DNA of 64,000 nt. It comes from Hormiphora californensis. Its lineage: Eukaryota > Ctenophora > Tentaculata > Cydippida > Pleurobrachiidae. Shown here piece by piece: positions 1 to 11,203 of the stretch. Within the stretch, counting starts at the first letter, position 1. Every line of letters starts with the position of its first letter. The DNA lies in assembly GCA_020137815.1 (NCBI GenBank), contig CM035357.1, positions 2,217,020-2,281,019 on the forward strand, written 5' to 3'. The notes beneath the pieces were generated by a model. It was not told the origin of the DNA. It did no database searches and was given only the letters and a program-made list of their open reading frames with translations. The translations under genes were made by a program, and so were the position numbers.

Positions 1-35
1 GGGCACGGAGAAGTTGCGATAAAAGGGGATTATAC

Positions 36-628
36 CTCTGTTCATCAGAGAGGCTGGTGAAGGCATCACTACAAGTTGAGCCAATGTACTGGTCCTTTGT
101 CTCACGTACCAGAACATCCAACTGGGGGATGTGATGACGTCATAGGGAGGGATGACGTCATAGGGTGGGATGACTTCATAGGAGGGATGACGTCATAGAT
201 ATCAAATCAATGACGTCACATCAATGGTGTATAAGCAGTGGCTGTCATGGGAAAAGTACTACAAAATAGTTTCTGAACAAACTTCTTTAACCCCAATGCA
301 AGAGGGGACGGTGGGGCGCCGGGCGGGAGAGGGTCGGGGTAGTGGCGGGAGAGGGTGGGTATCGGGGGTGGGTTGGTACCTGAGAGATGGTGTTCATGAG
401 GGGTGAGTATCGGGGGTGGGGTTGGTAACTACCTGTGAGATAGTGTGGGGCGGGGCAGGCTGGGGTTGATACCTGAGAGATGGTGTTCATGACGCCCCAT
501 GCTGTCTGGGTAAACACTGACTGGTGGGTTTTACTGGGTAGAATGTCAGCGTTAGAGCCTTTTATTCCAGTCTGACTCCGGATCCTTTTGACCTCTTGCT
601 TGAAGGTTTTTGTTACCTCAACCGCCAT
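36..628 (-). CDS. STX18: Syntaxin-18 (Qa-SNARE), N-terminal exons only
   Basis: Two exons are visible, 628..473 (52 codons, from the ATG at 628) and 121..36 (phase 2 at its end, donor GTATAA); the gene then leaves the window. The start MAVEVTKTFKQEVKRIR matches the start of syntaxin-18 (MAVDITLLFRASVK in vertebrates), and the joined part containing MNTISQ, LDVLVRETKDQYI and TCSDAF follows the helical N-terminal domain of that family. Syntaxin-18/Ufe1 is an ER-resident SNARE that receives Golgi-to-ER COPI vesicles in a complex with SEC20 and USE1. The SNARE helix and C-terminal membrane anchor are not in this window, so integrity cannot be judged. The exon 1 donor region is duplicated in the intron. 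Identification is good at family level, from remembered similarity only. Confidence 0.75.
378..492 (-). repeat. Tandem duplication of the STX18 exon 1 end plus donor
   Basis: A 22-base block covering the last exon codons (MNTISQ) and the GT donor occurs at 471-492 (the used copy) and again at 378-399, with a degenerate third copy near 428-440. The spacer is G-rich on the plus strand. The ORF therefore reads MNTISQV twice when translated through the intron. Confidence 0.7.
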
Positions 629-918
629 TAATTGGCCAGTTAATTAATTAATTAATTGACTATGCTGACGTCAATAGTAGCCAATGTATATTTGGATCAA
701 TCTTGCTAAAAGTAGTTTGAGGGATTGGTAATGAAAGGATCAGAGGAGGGGATAGTAAAAACTAAAAACCAAAAACACAAATTCGGTTTCGAAATGGAAT
801 AAAAACACATAAACAGAAAATGACCCAATATATATAACTTTCCCTCTGACATTATAACATATACGTATCCAGTTAGCCTAACCAGGAAGCATAACTAGAA
901 CATACAGTCGACACCTCC

Positions 919-1305
919 TCATTGGATAAACAGGACGGTGAATGCCATGGCAACGCAAAATGCGCTGACAAACGGTGACAGCCTTTCTCCAATTCTGGCG
1001 CTTTTCCAGAACACTCCGAGGATCCTGGAATTAAAATTAATGAAAAGTTATTATGTGAATTCAATCTTTTAATTATTCTATAAAATAATATAACCACCTC
1101 TAAAGTACACCTATTTACTATATATGAGAGGTTGCCCTGCTAGACCCTCGTTCCCGCACCCCCGAACATAACAAGGGGGAGGGGGGACCTACCCTTTTTT
1201 GTTTTTGTCCAGAAGAGTGGGCATGTGTTTGCGAATGTAGGTACACGTACAGATGAGCAGACACGCTACCACCAGCAAACTCTGGAAGCTGAAGATAGCC
1301 GACAT
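919..1305 (-). CDS. TMEM167A: Protein kish-A (TMEM167A homologue), 72 aa
   Basis: Two exons, 1305..1193 and 1024..919, joined in phase 2 (GG|G = Gly), give a 72-residue protein, the same length as vertebrate kish-A. The start [11 protein letters not shown], the segment [17 protein letters not shown] and the second half [14 protein letters not shown] ending FTVLFIQ match the family almost position by position. Two hydrophobic segments are visible, about residues 6-22 and 53-70. Kish proteins are small Golgi membrane proteins needed for constitutive secretion. The single intron (1025-1192) holds a copy of the short TTC-GAA hairpin motif. The gene lies only 290 bp from STX18 and 418 bp from POLR2F, all on the same strand. 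Confidence 0.93.
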
Positions 1306-1722
1306 GGTGAGCTACAATTGGAGGGAGTTAGGTTACGATTGGAGGTTTTTTTGTTACAATTGGAGGTTTTTGGTTAGAATAATTGGAGGTTCATTGTTAC
1401 AAACTTGGAGGTTTTCGGTTACGATTAAAGGTTTTTAGGTTACGATTTTGGAGGGAATTAGAAGAATAAGTAGGGGAAGGTGTGAATTAAAAAGACTCAA
1501 TTGACTGATGGTAAAAATTGAAGTTTGGTTTAAAAAAGAACAGTTCAAATAAAATAAATATCCTTTTGTAGTGATATCCCTGTCTTGCAGCACCCACCCA
1601 GAATCCTAACGAACTTCAAGAGGCACATGGCAGAGTTTTTGGAGGATTCGTAGTCAACTAGAGGTTAGTGATTGTCTAATTAATCCCAGTTAATTGATAG
1701 TAGTCCACAATTAGGTCGTCAA

Positions 1723-2456
1723 TTAGTAGTCCACAATTAGCTCGTCGATAGCCCAATCTTCATAACTGTTATCGGGGAGATATCGCCTCACAATTAGAGG
1801 AATCTTCCGCTCCTTCAACTCCTGCAATATGTGTTCATTATTATGGGGATATTTAGATGTATCGATAGTGAGTCACAACAAATCCTCAACAATATGTAAC
1901 CACCCCATTAAATTCCACTATCATCCGTAAGATTGCACAAATCTCCTCTCCATAGAAGATGAACCCCCCTCAGCACCCCCAAAGTAAACATACCAATTTA
2001 GCGATTTCCAGGGGGTCAGTTTGTCCCTTTAACTCCACCATTATAGGTGCGTTCATACTGATTTGGAGGGCTCTGGTGCCCAAGATCCTGGCCCTTTCGT
2101 ACTTTGTCATGTAGGGGGTGGTTATCCTCTTACTGGGTTCAATCTGGAGGGGAACAGTGGGGTCAGGGGGTTTGTTTGTTTGTGATTGCTAGCTGCCCGA
2201 AAGTAGTAGGTTGCAGGGGTTGCAGAAGTTCTAGAATTACCCTCTGCACAACAGTTTTATTATTTGAACAAGTTTTAGACAAGTTCTAAATAAAATCAGG
2301 TAGGACTTATCGTCATGATTTTAATACCTGTTTCTCACCACTCTCCGCGGCAGCTTTCTCTGGATCGACAGTCTCGAACACGGGCTCAAAGTCATCACCA
2401 CCATCGTCACCACCATCATCGTGGTCAAAATCAGCAGGTTCGTCGTGATCAGACAT
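1723..2456 (-). CDS. POLR2F: DNA-directed RNA polymerases I, II and III subunit RPABC2 (RPB6), 125 aa
   Basis: Exons 2456..2328, 2143..1994 and 1821..1723 join in phase 0 to a 125-residue protein. The N-terminus is acidic (many D/E, residues 1-35), as in all RPB6 proteins. The conserved core follows: [20 protein letters not shown], then [18 protein letters not shown] and the last exon with LIVRRYLPD and [13 protein letters not shown]6 is shared by the three nuclear RNA polymerases and helps hold the largest subunit and clamp. The start is the first ATG in the acidic exon. The stop region carries a partial 20-bp direct repeat (1699-1716 and 1722-1740) that copies the last codons into the 3' UTR. 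Family identity is near certain. Confidence 0.95.
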
Positions 2457-3771
2457 GTTTTGAGGGGTGGCTAGATAAAAGTTGGGTCAGATTGAGAAAT
2501 GTAGGGGGTCAGTTCGGGGGCTTGAAGATTTGGGAGGGAAAATTTGAGGGATAAGATTATGGTGTATGGCTTATGAGGTGGGTTGTTATGTTCTAACCCT
2601 CCTTTACATTTGCGCGAAACACAGTCCAGCTAGGCAAGAGGAGGGGTATTTCATCAATAGTTTGTTTACTCCGAATCTGCTCGAGAGTTCCCAGTGTGTT
2701 TGTGTTTCAAAAGTACACAATCTGTGTACAGAAGTACATGGTCAGAATTGTACACGAGTACATGGGAGTGATGTGAGGTCGCGCGGGCACCTCTATATCG
2801 GTGGCACCGCGCGCGCTCTACAAGTCGAGCTAAAAGTGTGTCAGGTGGTATGTCCCACACACACAAACACACTGGCTCCAAAGTCCAAAAGTGAGAAATG
2901 TTTTTTGGAATCAAACATTGAGGGATATCCTAGCGATAGAGATGGGAGGGCTCACTTTCGGTCCGAAAAAAGCTTTTATAATCTTGGATCTTGAGTAAGG
3001 GAGAGTGTAAGAGAGGCTCTCTTACAATCTCTCTTAGAGAGCTGGGAGGGGCAGGGATATTAAAAGAAACACTGAAACGTTTTTGAAAATGCAACTATAC
3101 AAAAACAATTTTACAGAATGCTGCTGCTGCTCTCAAAAATCTTTAGAGTGTTTTTCCTGGAAAATATGGTTGTATGACATTATACAGGGTGTCCCACTGT
3201 CTTTATATATTCTTTACAGAAGACGAATTAAACTTGAAATTCAATTCTCATTAATCTGGATATCAGTCCAGCATAAATCGACGGAAAAACCAACAGAAAA
3301 ACAACGTTATACTGGTCAACTTGTGTGGGTGGTATTCAGGTGCTTAAAACTGATGAGAAATCTAGTACAACATACGATAAGAACACTCTCTCTATCTCTC
3401 TCTTTCTCTCTACACTTAACAACAATAAAGTCCAATAAAAAATCGAACATATATATCGCTTTGAGATGGATATAAAACACACGCACACTCACCCAGCAAT
3501 ACATGTAATATAGATTTCTAAAAAATTACCCCCATTAATACATCTCAAGTAGACTCTCGATTGACTGAGCCCCGATAAATCTTGCGTTTCTCGACCCTGC
3601 ATTACACCCGAAATGTAAAGGAGGGCTAGAACATATCAAGATAAATATGTTAACCGGGCCCGAATCGATATAGCCTACTTTACTTGCTCAGATCTACAAC
3701 AACACAGACACACTCTTTCTCTCTTGACAATCATCTTTCTCCGGTTCCTTGATTCAACTCTTTCTGGTTGT
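2457..3771. other. Gene-free interval between POLR2F and the Rab gene
   Basis: No exon could be supported here. It contains a GC-rich stretch with GTACAC repeats (about 2700-2830) and two copies of the short hairpin motif (2588-2640 and 3588-3640). At 3186 there is a TA followed by CAGGGTGTCCC, which resembles one end of a mariner-type element; no matching second end was seen. Confidence 0.5.
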
Positions 3772-6066
3772 TTAGCAGCAACCAAAACCAGAACTCTCGC
3801 CAACCTGAAAAAGTTGAATAATGTAACCAGCGGTTTATTATGCTCATCAAGTAATTTACTTGGTTTAATTAATATAACTACATATTAATTAAACATAATA
3901 TATATATGTAACAACCTGTGTAGAAGTACCCTCTCCCAGTTTAACAGAGTCCCCCTGATTTCCTCCTGTCAGTGGTTCCCCACCCTCATGACGTCTTTTT
4001 AGCGTTCGTGCAATTAACTCGAATATCTGGGAAATGGGGAGAATTAGGTTTAATTAACAATAGGTCAATTAATAATATGTTAGGGTTAGGTAAGAATTTA
4101 TCTAAGAAATAATGGCGATTAGTAAATTATGATATTCCTGGTAAATAGGGAGGGGGTTTTCGGTAAACGAGAACCTTATTATCGACTCAGTAGAAATTTA
4201 GGCCCAACGCTTGAGGGAAAGAAAGTAAAGCATTTCGTACGCCCGACACTCTTTTGGGCCAAAATAAACACATTTACACGCTACAGTGCAGAATAGTTGG
4301 AAATAATACTGCAGTACATAACCAAACACTAATGACATCAAAATTCAACACCCTGTCAGTCTAATGTACACGAGACGGGGGTTCTAATCTGTTGAATTAC
4401 ATTCGACTAAGTCACCAGTTTACAAGTTAAGTGTATACATCTACAATAACATATTATGTAGATTCACATTTAGTCTTACACACGCTTACTACTCACGCTT
4501 GCCAGTAAATTGACTGTCGCAAAGTATAAATATGTCGACCTACTGCTCACTACATATTACCTAACCAGTAACCACTCACGCTAACGGTAAAGATTTCTCT
4601 TTTTCACTATCTCTCTCTCACCATCTCTCTGTCTCTCACTCTCACTAACTCTCTCTCTAACTCACTCTCTACCTCTCTATCTTTCTCGCTCTGCCTCTCT
4701 GTCTCTGCACACCCTCTTTATACTGTAACTCTGACATCTGCACAACACACAAATGATAGCACTTTCTGGACAGCCGCTAAGAGAGTGCCACTTCCTCAAT
4801 TCCAGAAAGAGAGATAATATGTTTCTATGATTATTTCTCACATAGTACATACAGAGGAAATTCAAGACCAAAATGGAAAATACAGCTGGTTTTGTAACAT
4901 GAGTCGTCTGTACTACACCATGCCAACAAAACTAAAATTTGCAAATGTGCAATTTGTTGTCATCATAAGTGGCTCAAAACAAGGTTTTTCGGAAAACTAA
5001 CCTCATTAACATTAGTGCTTTCCTTGGCACTTGTTTCTTTAAAGCACAGCATGTTGTTTATCTGAGCACAGTTCTCCCCATCCTCTGTGGAAATCTCCCG
5101 AAGGGGCTCCAAATCTGCCTTGTTACCTATCAGAACCTTACATATGTAGTCCTTGGTGTACCTAGCAGTAGATAATGGGGGTAATGAATTTGGCTTGTCA
5201 GACATTCAGACAGTAGACAGTCAGTGAGACAGTAGGCAGTCAGACATGAGATTTATGCGTCCGGTAGTTAGATGCAATTTTGCTCTAGATCGAGCTTTAA
5301 CATTTAACATTACAAAAAAAGGAAACAAACAGTAAATTCTTCCACTTCTACGTACCTCTGAACATCCTCAAGCCAGTGTGAAATATTTTGAAATGTTTCT
5401 CGGTTTGTAATATCATAAGCGATAATAACACCATCCGCACTTCGGTAGTAACTTTGGGTTATCGTCCTGAATCGCTCTTGCCCCGCGGTATCCCAAACTT
5501 GCAACTGAGGAAAGTTACAGTTTTGAGGAAAGGTGTTTCTAAAGGAGTGTAATTTGGGGGAAGATAATATTTATGAAGGAGTAATTACGGGTTCCCCGGT
5601 AGATAAATAAGAAAATGGGGCCCCAAGAAAATGATGATAAATCAGTCTCCCCGGTAGCCCTCTAGCTCTCATGGTTCTCACCTTGACTCGCTTGCCATCG
5701 ATATCAAGGGTCTTCATGGAGAAGTCCACCCCAATTGTACTACCTAGTCGCTCTGTGAAGGTACCAGATTTGAACCGCTGCACTACACATGTCTTCCCTA
5801 CACTAGCATCACCTGAGAATATAATCGGTGTCGGTGTAATTTGCCTAGCTCGACCGGCGACCCCCTTTTCGCGAACTCCGTAAAAGAGGGTTAGAACATA
5901 ACAAGGTGTAATATACGAATTAGGGTTTGGGCTACTAATTGTAGAGAAGTAGAGAATACAAAATGTCGACTGGAGAATGAAATATGGCTAAACGTTCTTC
6001 TGGCCGGAGCTTACCAATGAGAACAATTTTAAAAAGGAAATCGAAGCCATCGTCAGATCTAGCCAT
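3772..6066 (-). CDS. Rab GTPase of the Rab19/Rab43 group, 211 aa
   Basis: Six exons, 6066..6015, 5812..5682, 5504..5356, 5161..5002, 4026..3916 and 3804..3772, keep phase and give 211 residues. G1 is GDASVGKT (about 18-25), G3 is WDTAGQE (65-71), G4 is GNKAD (123-127) and G5 is [25 protein letters not shown] and [19 protein letters not shown] are closest to vertebrate Rab43/Rab19. The last exon encodes GFGCC followed by stop, the double-cysteine geranylgeranylation signal. Rab43/19 proteins act at the Golgi and in apical and retrograde traffic. All catalytic residues, including the G3 glutamine, are present, so the gene looks functional. Rab19 and Rab43 cannot be separated from this sequence alone, so no symbol is given. 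Confidence 0.88.
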
Positions 6067-6278
6067 TCTTGCTGCTAGAGGAATAGGAAACAGGGTTACA
6101 AGAGGAATAGGAAACAGGGTTATAATAATCGGAGTGGGAAGTATTGAGACAGAAATGTTAGAGTGAAAAGATTTGTGCTATGTAAAAAGTAAAACAAATA
6201 CAATAGAACAGATTATTATATAGTCGGCGGTAAAAAACTACTGATGGCTAATAAAAATTTAAAACTTGTCAGAATGTC

Positions 6279-7982
6279 TCAGCGTTTCTCTCGGAACTCC
6301 GGCCGCGAGGGTAACACTGCAAAATACCCGGCCATGAAGCCCACAACGGTAGCGCCACAACCTGAAACCGCTACCGTGGTAACCGCATTGAGCCGTTTTC
6401 GACTGAGTTCTGTTCTTGTTAGTTGAGGCTCCTCCGGAGGATTAAAGGGGGTGTGTTTATGTCGTGGTTTAGTGAAGAAGAGTTCAATTGAAAACTGGCA
6501 GTGCGCCAACAACTCTCCATCACAACCAACACCCTCCCTATCACCACCCGTCACAGAGTTTACAAGAAAATGGGTGTTTTCGGGGATAAAACTGTCTCTG
6601 GGGGTCCGACCCAACCAAGGGATATGGGACACGGCTGCGATACCATCCTGAGTTCCTGTTGCTAGGAAACCACCTCGCTCATCCCAATCAAAACACCGAA
6701 ATGTCCTGTCCTTGATCTCCTTGGGGATGATTGAGGGAAATGTTGGGTCAGGAAACAGTTTTTCAGATCGATCGTTGAAGGATAAAATGGCAGAATTAAG
6801 TTTGGAACCTCCCTCGAGGGCGAGAGGAGCACCCTGAAGTACTAACACCTTACTCCACAGAGTGCTCCATTGCAGCCCTAACGGCATCATGTATTGTTTC
6901 CTTTTCTTCTCTCTCAAATCGGTACACCCTCGTTGGAGGAACCTTGCATCCCAATACCTGATCCGTACGTCCGTTCCCGTGGTTACGAACCGGTGTGGAT
7001 CCTGGGCGTTAACGGATATCTGTCGGATAGGACCCCCGGGGTGACCTACAACCCACTGAAGTAGCTGCCCATCAGGGTAGCTCCATCTTACTATGTGACC
7101 ATCATGTAGACCTGCTATAACGGATTTAGGGCCACCCGAGGGAACCGCTGAGAATGCTACCGCTGTCACAGGGCAGTGTGTTGGAAGGAGTAATGAGGGT
7201 GTTGTTAGTTTAAAATGTGTTTCAGTAGAGTTGAGGTCCAGGGATATGAGGGAAACTCCATTATTGGTTGCCATGGCAACAGTGATTTTACCTTCCAAAC
7301 TAACCGGATAAATAGAAATACCACTGATATCTCCACAACAAGCACTAACATCAATAGAACAGTTCAGTAGCACAGGATCATATTTCCAGAATTGAAGTGA
7401 GGTTATAGAAGGTGCGGAGAAGTTGTAAATGTGAGAATTAGAGGTGACAGCCAGGAGAAATATTTGGGTGTTAGGTATCCATTGTGAGAAGAAGGGAGTT
7501 CCACCACAATAACCTAAACTAAATTCTTCGAGGTCAAGGGACTGGAAAATAGAAATCTCCTGGTTATTGACTGACACAGAATCAGAATCGGTGACTGTGA
7601 TTGGTTCTAAAACTGCATCTGTAGGCATGGTAACAAATTCAGGATCAGGCATCAAGCCATCATCGTATATTGCCTGGATATCATATCTCCGCTGTCTGAA
7701 AAACACTTTTCGTTTTGCGTTCTTGTCCTTGAAATTCGGTATCACCACAGTATCAGAATCAGAAAGATCGGTATTTTCACTCTCCTCCTTTTCTAAACTC
7801 CCCTCATCCTCTTCTTCTTCTTCTTCTGTGCTACTGTTATCACTTCCCACACTCGCGTCTGATTCGTCGTCATTATCGTCTTTAGAGCTGGTGGGTGGTG
7901 CTGTGAGCTGCTGGTGGATGGCAAGTCGCTTTAGGTTTGACGCAGCCCGCTGCGCTGATCTCCGTTTGGGAGGCAGAGACAT
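6279..7982 (-). CDS. WD-repeat protein, probable TFIIIC subunit 2 (GTF3C2-like), 567 aa
   Basis: A single long open frame without introns. I start it at the ATG at 7982 (MSLPPKRRS), because the frame extending upstream to 8072 is low-complexity and continues pyrimidine-rich flanking DNA. Residues 1-25 are basic, residues 35-75 strongly acidic (D/E/S runs), followed by WD-like repeats. One clear blade pair runs from GLHDGHIVRWSYPDG to GTDVRIRYWDAR, and another covers RCFDWDERGGFLATGTQDG. The order and wording of these blades, and a C-terminal repeat of the form NAVTTVAVS, resemble the TFIIIC-110 subunit, which helps recruit RNA polymerase III. The family could instead be another divergent WD protein. 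Only about 210 bp separate it from the Rab start codon. Confidence 0.55.
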   Translation of the reverse strand: MSLPPKRRSAQRAASNLKRLAIHQQLTAPPTSSKDDNDDESDASVGSDNSSTEEEEEEDEGSLEKEESENTDLSDSDTVVIPNFKDKNAKRKVFFRQRRYDIQAIYDDGLMPDPEFVTMPTDAVLEPITVTDSDSVSVNNQEISIFQSLDLEEFSLGYCGGTPFFSQWIPNTQIFLLAVTSNSHIYNFSAPSITSLQFWKYDPVLLNCSIDVSACCGDISGISIYPVSLEGKITVAMATNNGVSLISLDLNSTETHFKLTTPSLLLPTHCPVTAVAFSAVPSGGPKSVIAGLHDGHIVRWSYPDGQLLQWVVGHPGGPIRQISVNAQDPHRFVTTGTDVRIRYWDARFLQRGCTDLREKKRKQYMMPLGLQWSTLWSKVLVLQGAPLALEGGSKLNSAILSFNDRSEKLFPDPTFPSIIPKEIKDRTFRCFDWDERGGFLATGTQDGIAAVSHIPWLGRTPRDSFIPENTHFLVNSVTGGDREGVGCDGELLAHCQFSIELFFTKPRHKHTPFNPPEEPQLTRTELSRKRLNAVTTVAVSGCGATVVGFMAGYFAVLPSRPEFREKR

Positions 7983-8251
7983 CCTGAAAAGATGGGGTGA
8001 GTGGGGGGTGAGGGGTGAAGGGAAAAATCCTGAAAAGAAGGGCATATTGGGAGAGGAGTGGGAAGGAGGCATCCTGGAGGGGAGATGGGGTGAGGGGGAA
8101 GGGTGTTGTGAAGGGGGGAAATTCTGAAAACAAGAGGAGATGGTGAGGGAGAAAACAAAATTCTGGGCAGGAAAAAAACGTTTTTGTAAAATTATGTGTC
8201 ATTACGATAAACAAATATAATGGATAAAAATAGTCCTCTCAATCACTGCAT

Positions 8252-9765
8252 TCATTCAGCTTCCTTGGCCTCTCTGTCTTTGTGTTTACTCTTCTTCCCC
8301 TCTTTATTCTTCCCCTTTCCCTTCTCCTTTTTCCTCCGACCTGTGTCCTCGTCTTCGTCAGAGGCCCGACGCCGCTTCTCCTGCTGAAGAAGTATTTTAC
8401 AATGTCATCAGTATCCAACAAAAAATTTGGTTTAATGAATTTCATCAAAAAACTCTCTGTCCCCCCGGCCCCCTGCGCTTTTACTTACTTTAACCTTGTC
8501 TTCCTCTTCAATCTGAGCCTTCTCCAATTCTTCCCTCCGTTTCTCCTCCCTCTCCAACTTCTCTCCCGTTTGTTTCACTTTCTCCTGGCTGTTCTTCAGT
8601 TGATGCTGCAGTTGCAGAATCGTCGCTTGCATCCCTTCAACCTGGGAAAATGGGTGTGCTATTTAAATTTTGAATGTAAATCGAATTTCACCCCTCACGT
8701 AACCAACTAACGGTAATCAGAGATAATCGTCGTATTGTAGATTAATGTCATGATGAAAAGTTAAAAATATTTTATCGGTTCTTTATTTCTAACTAACGGT
8801 ACACCAGGTAATGACGTCATGAAGATGACAAATCACCTCTTCATCCAGTTGAAGGACAAAGTTTGTCATTTCTTCAACATTCTTCTGCATCTCTTCATTG
8901 GCACTCTTTTGTAAAGCTAGCTCTGCTTGCAACTGGGCTACCCGTCCCTAGTGTAATGCATGGTTCAAATGGAAAGAATTAATTTTGACAAGGCGATAGT
9001 TTTAATTGAAAATAGAAGAAAAAACGTGTTTTATTAGCGTACCTGGGAGAGCTGTCGACCAAGTTCTTCATTTTCATCAATCAACATTCGACATTTACCC
9101 ATTAATTTCTGAAAAAAAGAGAAAATATATCACTTTGACTTGAAGTCAATTCTTCTGTTGCTATTTTATTTCACTGTAACTTCTGTAAAAACCATATTCT
9201 GAGATCAAGTTTCAAACCTTGCCGGTAACGCTGTCTGGTGTAAAGGACCACGCATTAAGTTCCTCCTCAGCCTTTTCCAGCTTCCCCTGAAGATCCTTGA
9301 TCTGTGACTGCATCTTTTGAAACAACAGATTAACACACGGGTCCAAGAGAGTCGTTCGGAGGTTGCTGGTCGAGGGTGCGAGGGCTCTTTTTAATTCCTG
9401 GGGGATAGGATGCATACACACTGGAATAACGGTTAAAACTTGTTAGCTATTGTTAATCTAGATTAATGTTAAAAACTCCAATTTAATTTCTGACAAACCT
9501 GTATTTGGTTTAACATGTCCTGGGCTTCCTGTTCCTTACTCGCTAGCCTCATAATCAAGATATTCTCACGGCGAGTTGAATCCTGATTTTGTGACTCCAA
9601 CTTGGACTTTGCCTGGTTTTTCAGGTGATCAATGGTCTCTTCAAGGTAATCAATGTATTTTTCCTGTAGCCTCCATTTGTCCGCCAGTTTCTCTGGTTTC
9701 AGCTTGTAAAAGTGTCTCTCCTCAAGGCGAATTCTTTCGTACTCATCCTCCATGCTTTCTGACAT
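8252..9765 (-). CDS. WTAP: WTAP / Fl(2)d homologue, m6A writer complex subunit, about 302 aa
   Basis: Six exons, 9765..9499, 9397..9218, 9108..9043, 8947..8837, 8641..8489 and 8383..8252, all in phase 0, give about 302 residues. Diagnostic WTAP segments are STRRENILIMRLASKEQE, LLDPCVN, ELNAWSFTPDSVTGK, KLMGKCRMLI, ENEELGRQLSQGRVAQL, QAELALQK and LQLDEEVEGMQATIL. WTAP is the coiled-coil scaffold that holds METTL3-METTL14 in nuclear speckles with VIRMA, HAKAI and ZC3H13, and it also affects splicing. The C-terminus differs from the Ser/Gly-rich vertebrate tail: it is short, charged and lysine-rich (acidic SDEDED, then repeated K/G/E). The exon 6 acceptor has two possible AGs three bases apart (CAG CAG), giving an optional extra Gln. 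Confidence 0.92.
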
Positions 9766-11203
9766 GCCTATATAAGGAGTTAATAATAAGAAAGAATAAC
9801 CGGATGTACTATTTACAAATGCATGAAAACTTTGACTGGCAACTACTCTGGCGAGTGGCGACTCGACCTGTAAGCCCTTAGCTCAATTAACTTCAGACGG
9901 CGTCAGTAAGTCAAAGCACATTAAGGTCGATCAAATGCAGTAGAATGAGACAGAAATTTGGTAATTTCTTCCCTTTCAATAGTCTAAAAAACGTCTTTTT
10001 GAGTTAGTGAATTTTTGAATTGGCAAACGCTGCTGGCGGGATAAGCGCAAAAGAGAAAATGAGAGGAACACGACTGTGCGAGTGTACCATTATAGTGTTG
10101 TGTTGGCACACGGAGAATATGGGAGAGGGATAAGGCAGCGCTTTTTAAATTTTAAATTTTTGAAAACGTTTTTCAGTTTCAATTTTTTTTTCTTCAAAAT
10201 TCGACCTGACCTTTTTTCAGATGCGCGGCGCGGCATTTGCGTTATTATGCGCTGCATGAATTCTTGTTTTGCGCGCTTCCGATCTGCAAAAATCAACCGA
10301 TGAGCTGCGTTTCCAAGATGGTTGGAATGCGCTGCAGCCCCCTCATGCGCGCACCCCCGCAACGAGGGGACTGGAGGGAATGCCGCGCGCGCGTTTGGCC
10401 TGAGCTCAGGACGGGCCCGGCTGGGTCGAAAATAACTTTGCGGTCGAAAAAACGGCGGTGCTTATAACTTTGGCCCCTGAAGTCCGTTTGACTTGATTCT
10501 TTCACCAGTTGCTAGATCTGACAATTATCTACCTTGCTGTTTTTGAGAGAAGTTAATTGGACTTGAGGAGGCTGAGCAATAGCCGTTCAAAGATTGGTTG
10601 TTTTCAAAAAGTGACGTCACAGGTCCCTGCAGGGACACTTTTGTTTCAAGTTTGAATTAAAATCTCGAATTTTTTATTTTACCGCACTCGATTTTGCGGA
10701 GTTTGGTTCATATCTCCTGTTCCTGATAAGATAGAGACCTGAAACCGGTTGCATTTGAAAGCTGTTATCTTCCTCTTTCCAACGCTACCAAAACGATTTC
10801 TGTACCTTATCTGGAACCGGAGATATGCTTGATTATGTATTCCCCCCCAGCGCGGTATTCCCTCCAGGCCCCTTATATTATATTATAAGGGACCTGCAAC
10901 GTATGCCAACCAAGATGGCCGTTTTGCTTGACATTCACAGCTGCCCCTTTATACCGCATGAGTATGGCGTATAGTGTATACCAGCTATTTTGCTCAAGAC
11001 CTCAACTTTGTATACTCTGCAGACCCCCAGTGTGCACGTTCATTGTTCGTACAGGGGACTGCTGCAGTGTAGGCCAAATTTGAAATTTTTAACTGCCCCC
11101 CGCCCTTCGCCCTTGACTACAGATAACAGAGGATAGTTTTTAAGTGTTTTAGAGAAGGATATTAATGCGTGCCCCAATATTAATAGAGCGCATCCCCTAT
11201 AGA
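9766..11203. other. Intergenic region between divergent WTAP and GTPase genes
   Basis: No gene was seen. About 10,130-10,480 is unusually rich in GCGC-type words and reads through in several frames without similarity to known proteins. 10,600-10,900 includes a GGTCCCTGCAGGGAC palindrome and a TATA-rich palindromic stretch. The two genes are transcribed away from each other, so promoters for both probably lie here, but no core element stands out. Confidence 0.5.

Noticed and set aside
1585-1665. Plus-strand frame resembling part of an acyl-CoA thioesterase (GRVFGG-like) after a possible acceptor
   Set aside because: It lies in the 3' flank of POLR2F, no partner exons fit, and an upstream plus-strand gene would overlap TMEM167A. 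The likeness covers only a few residues.
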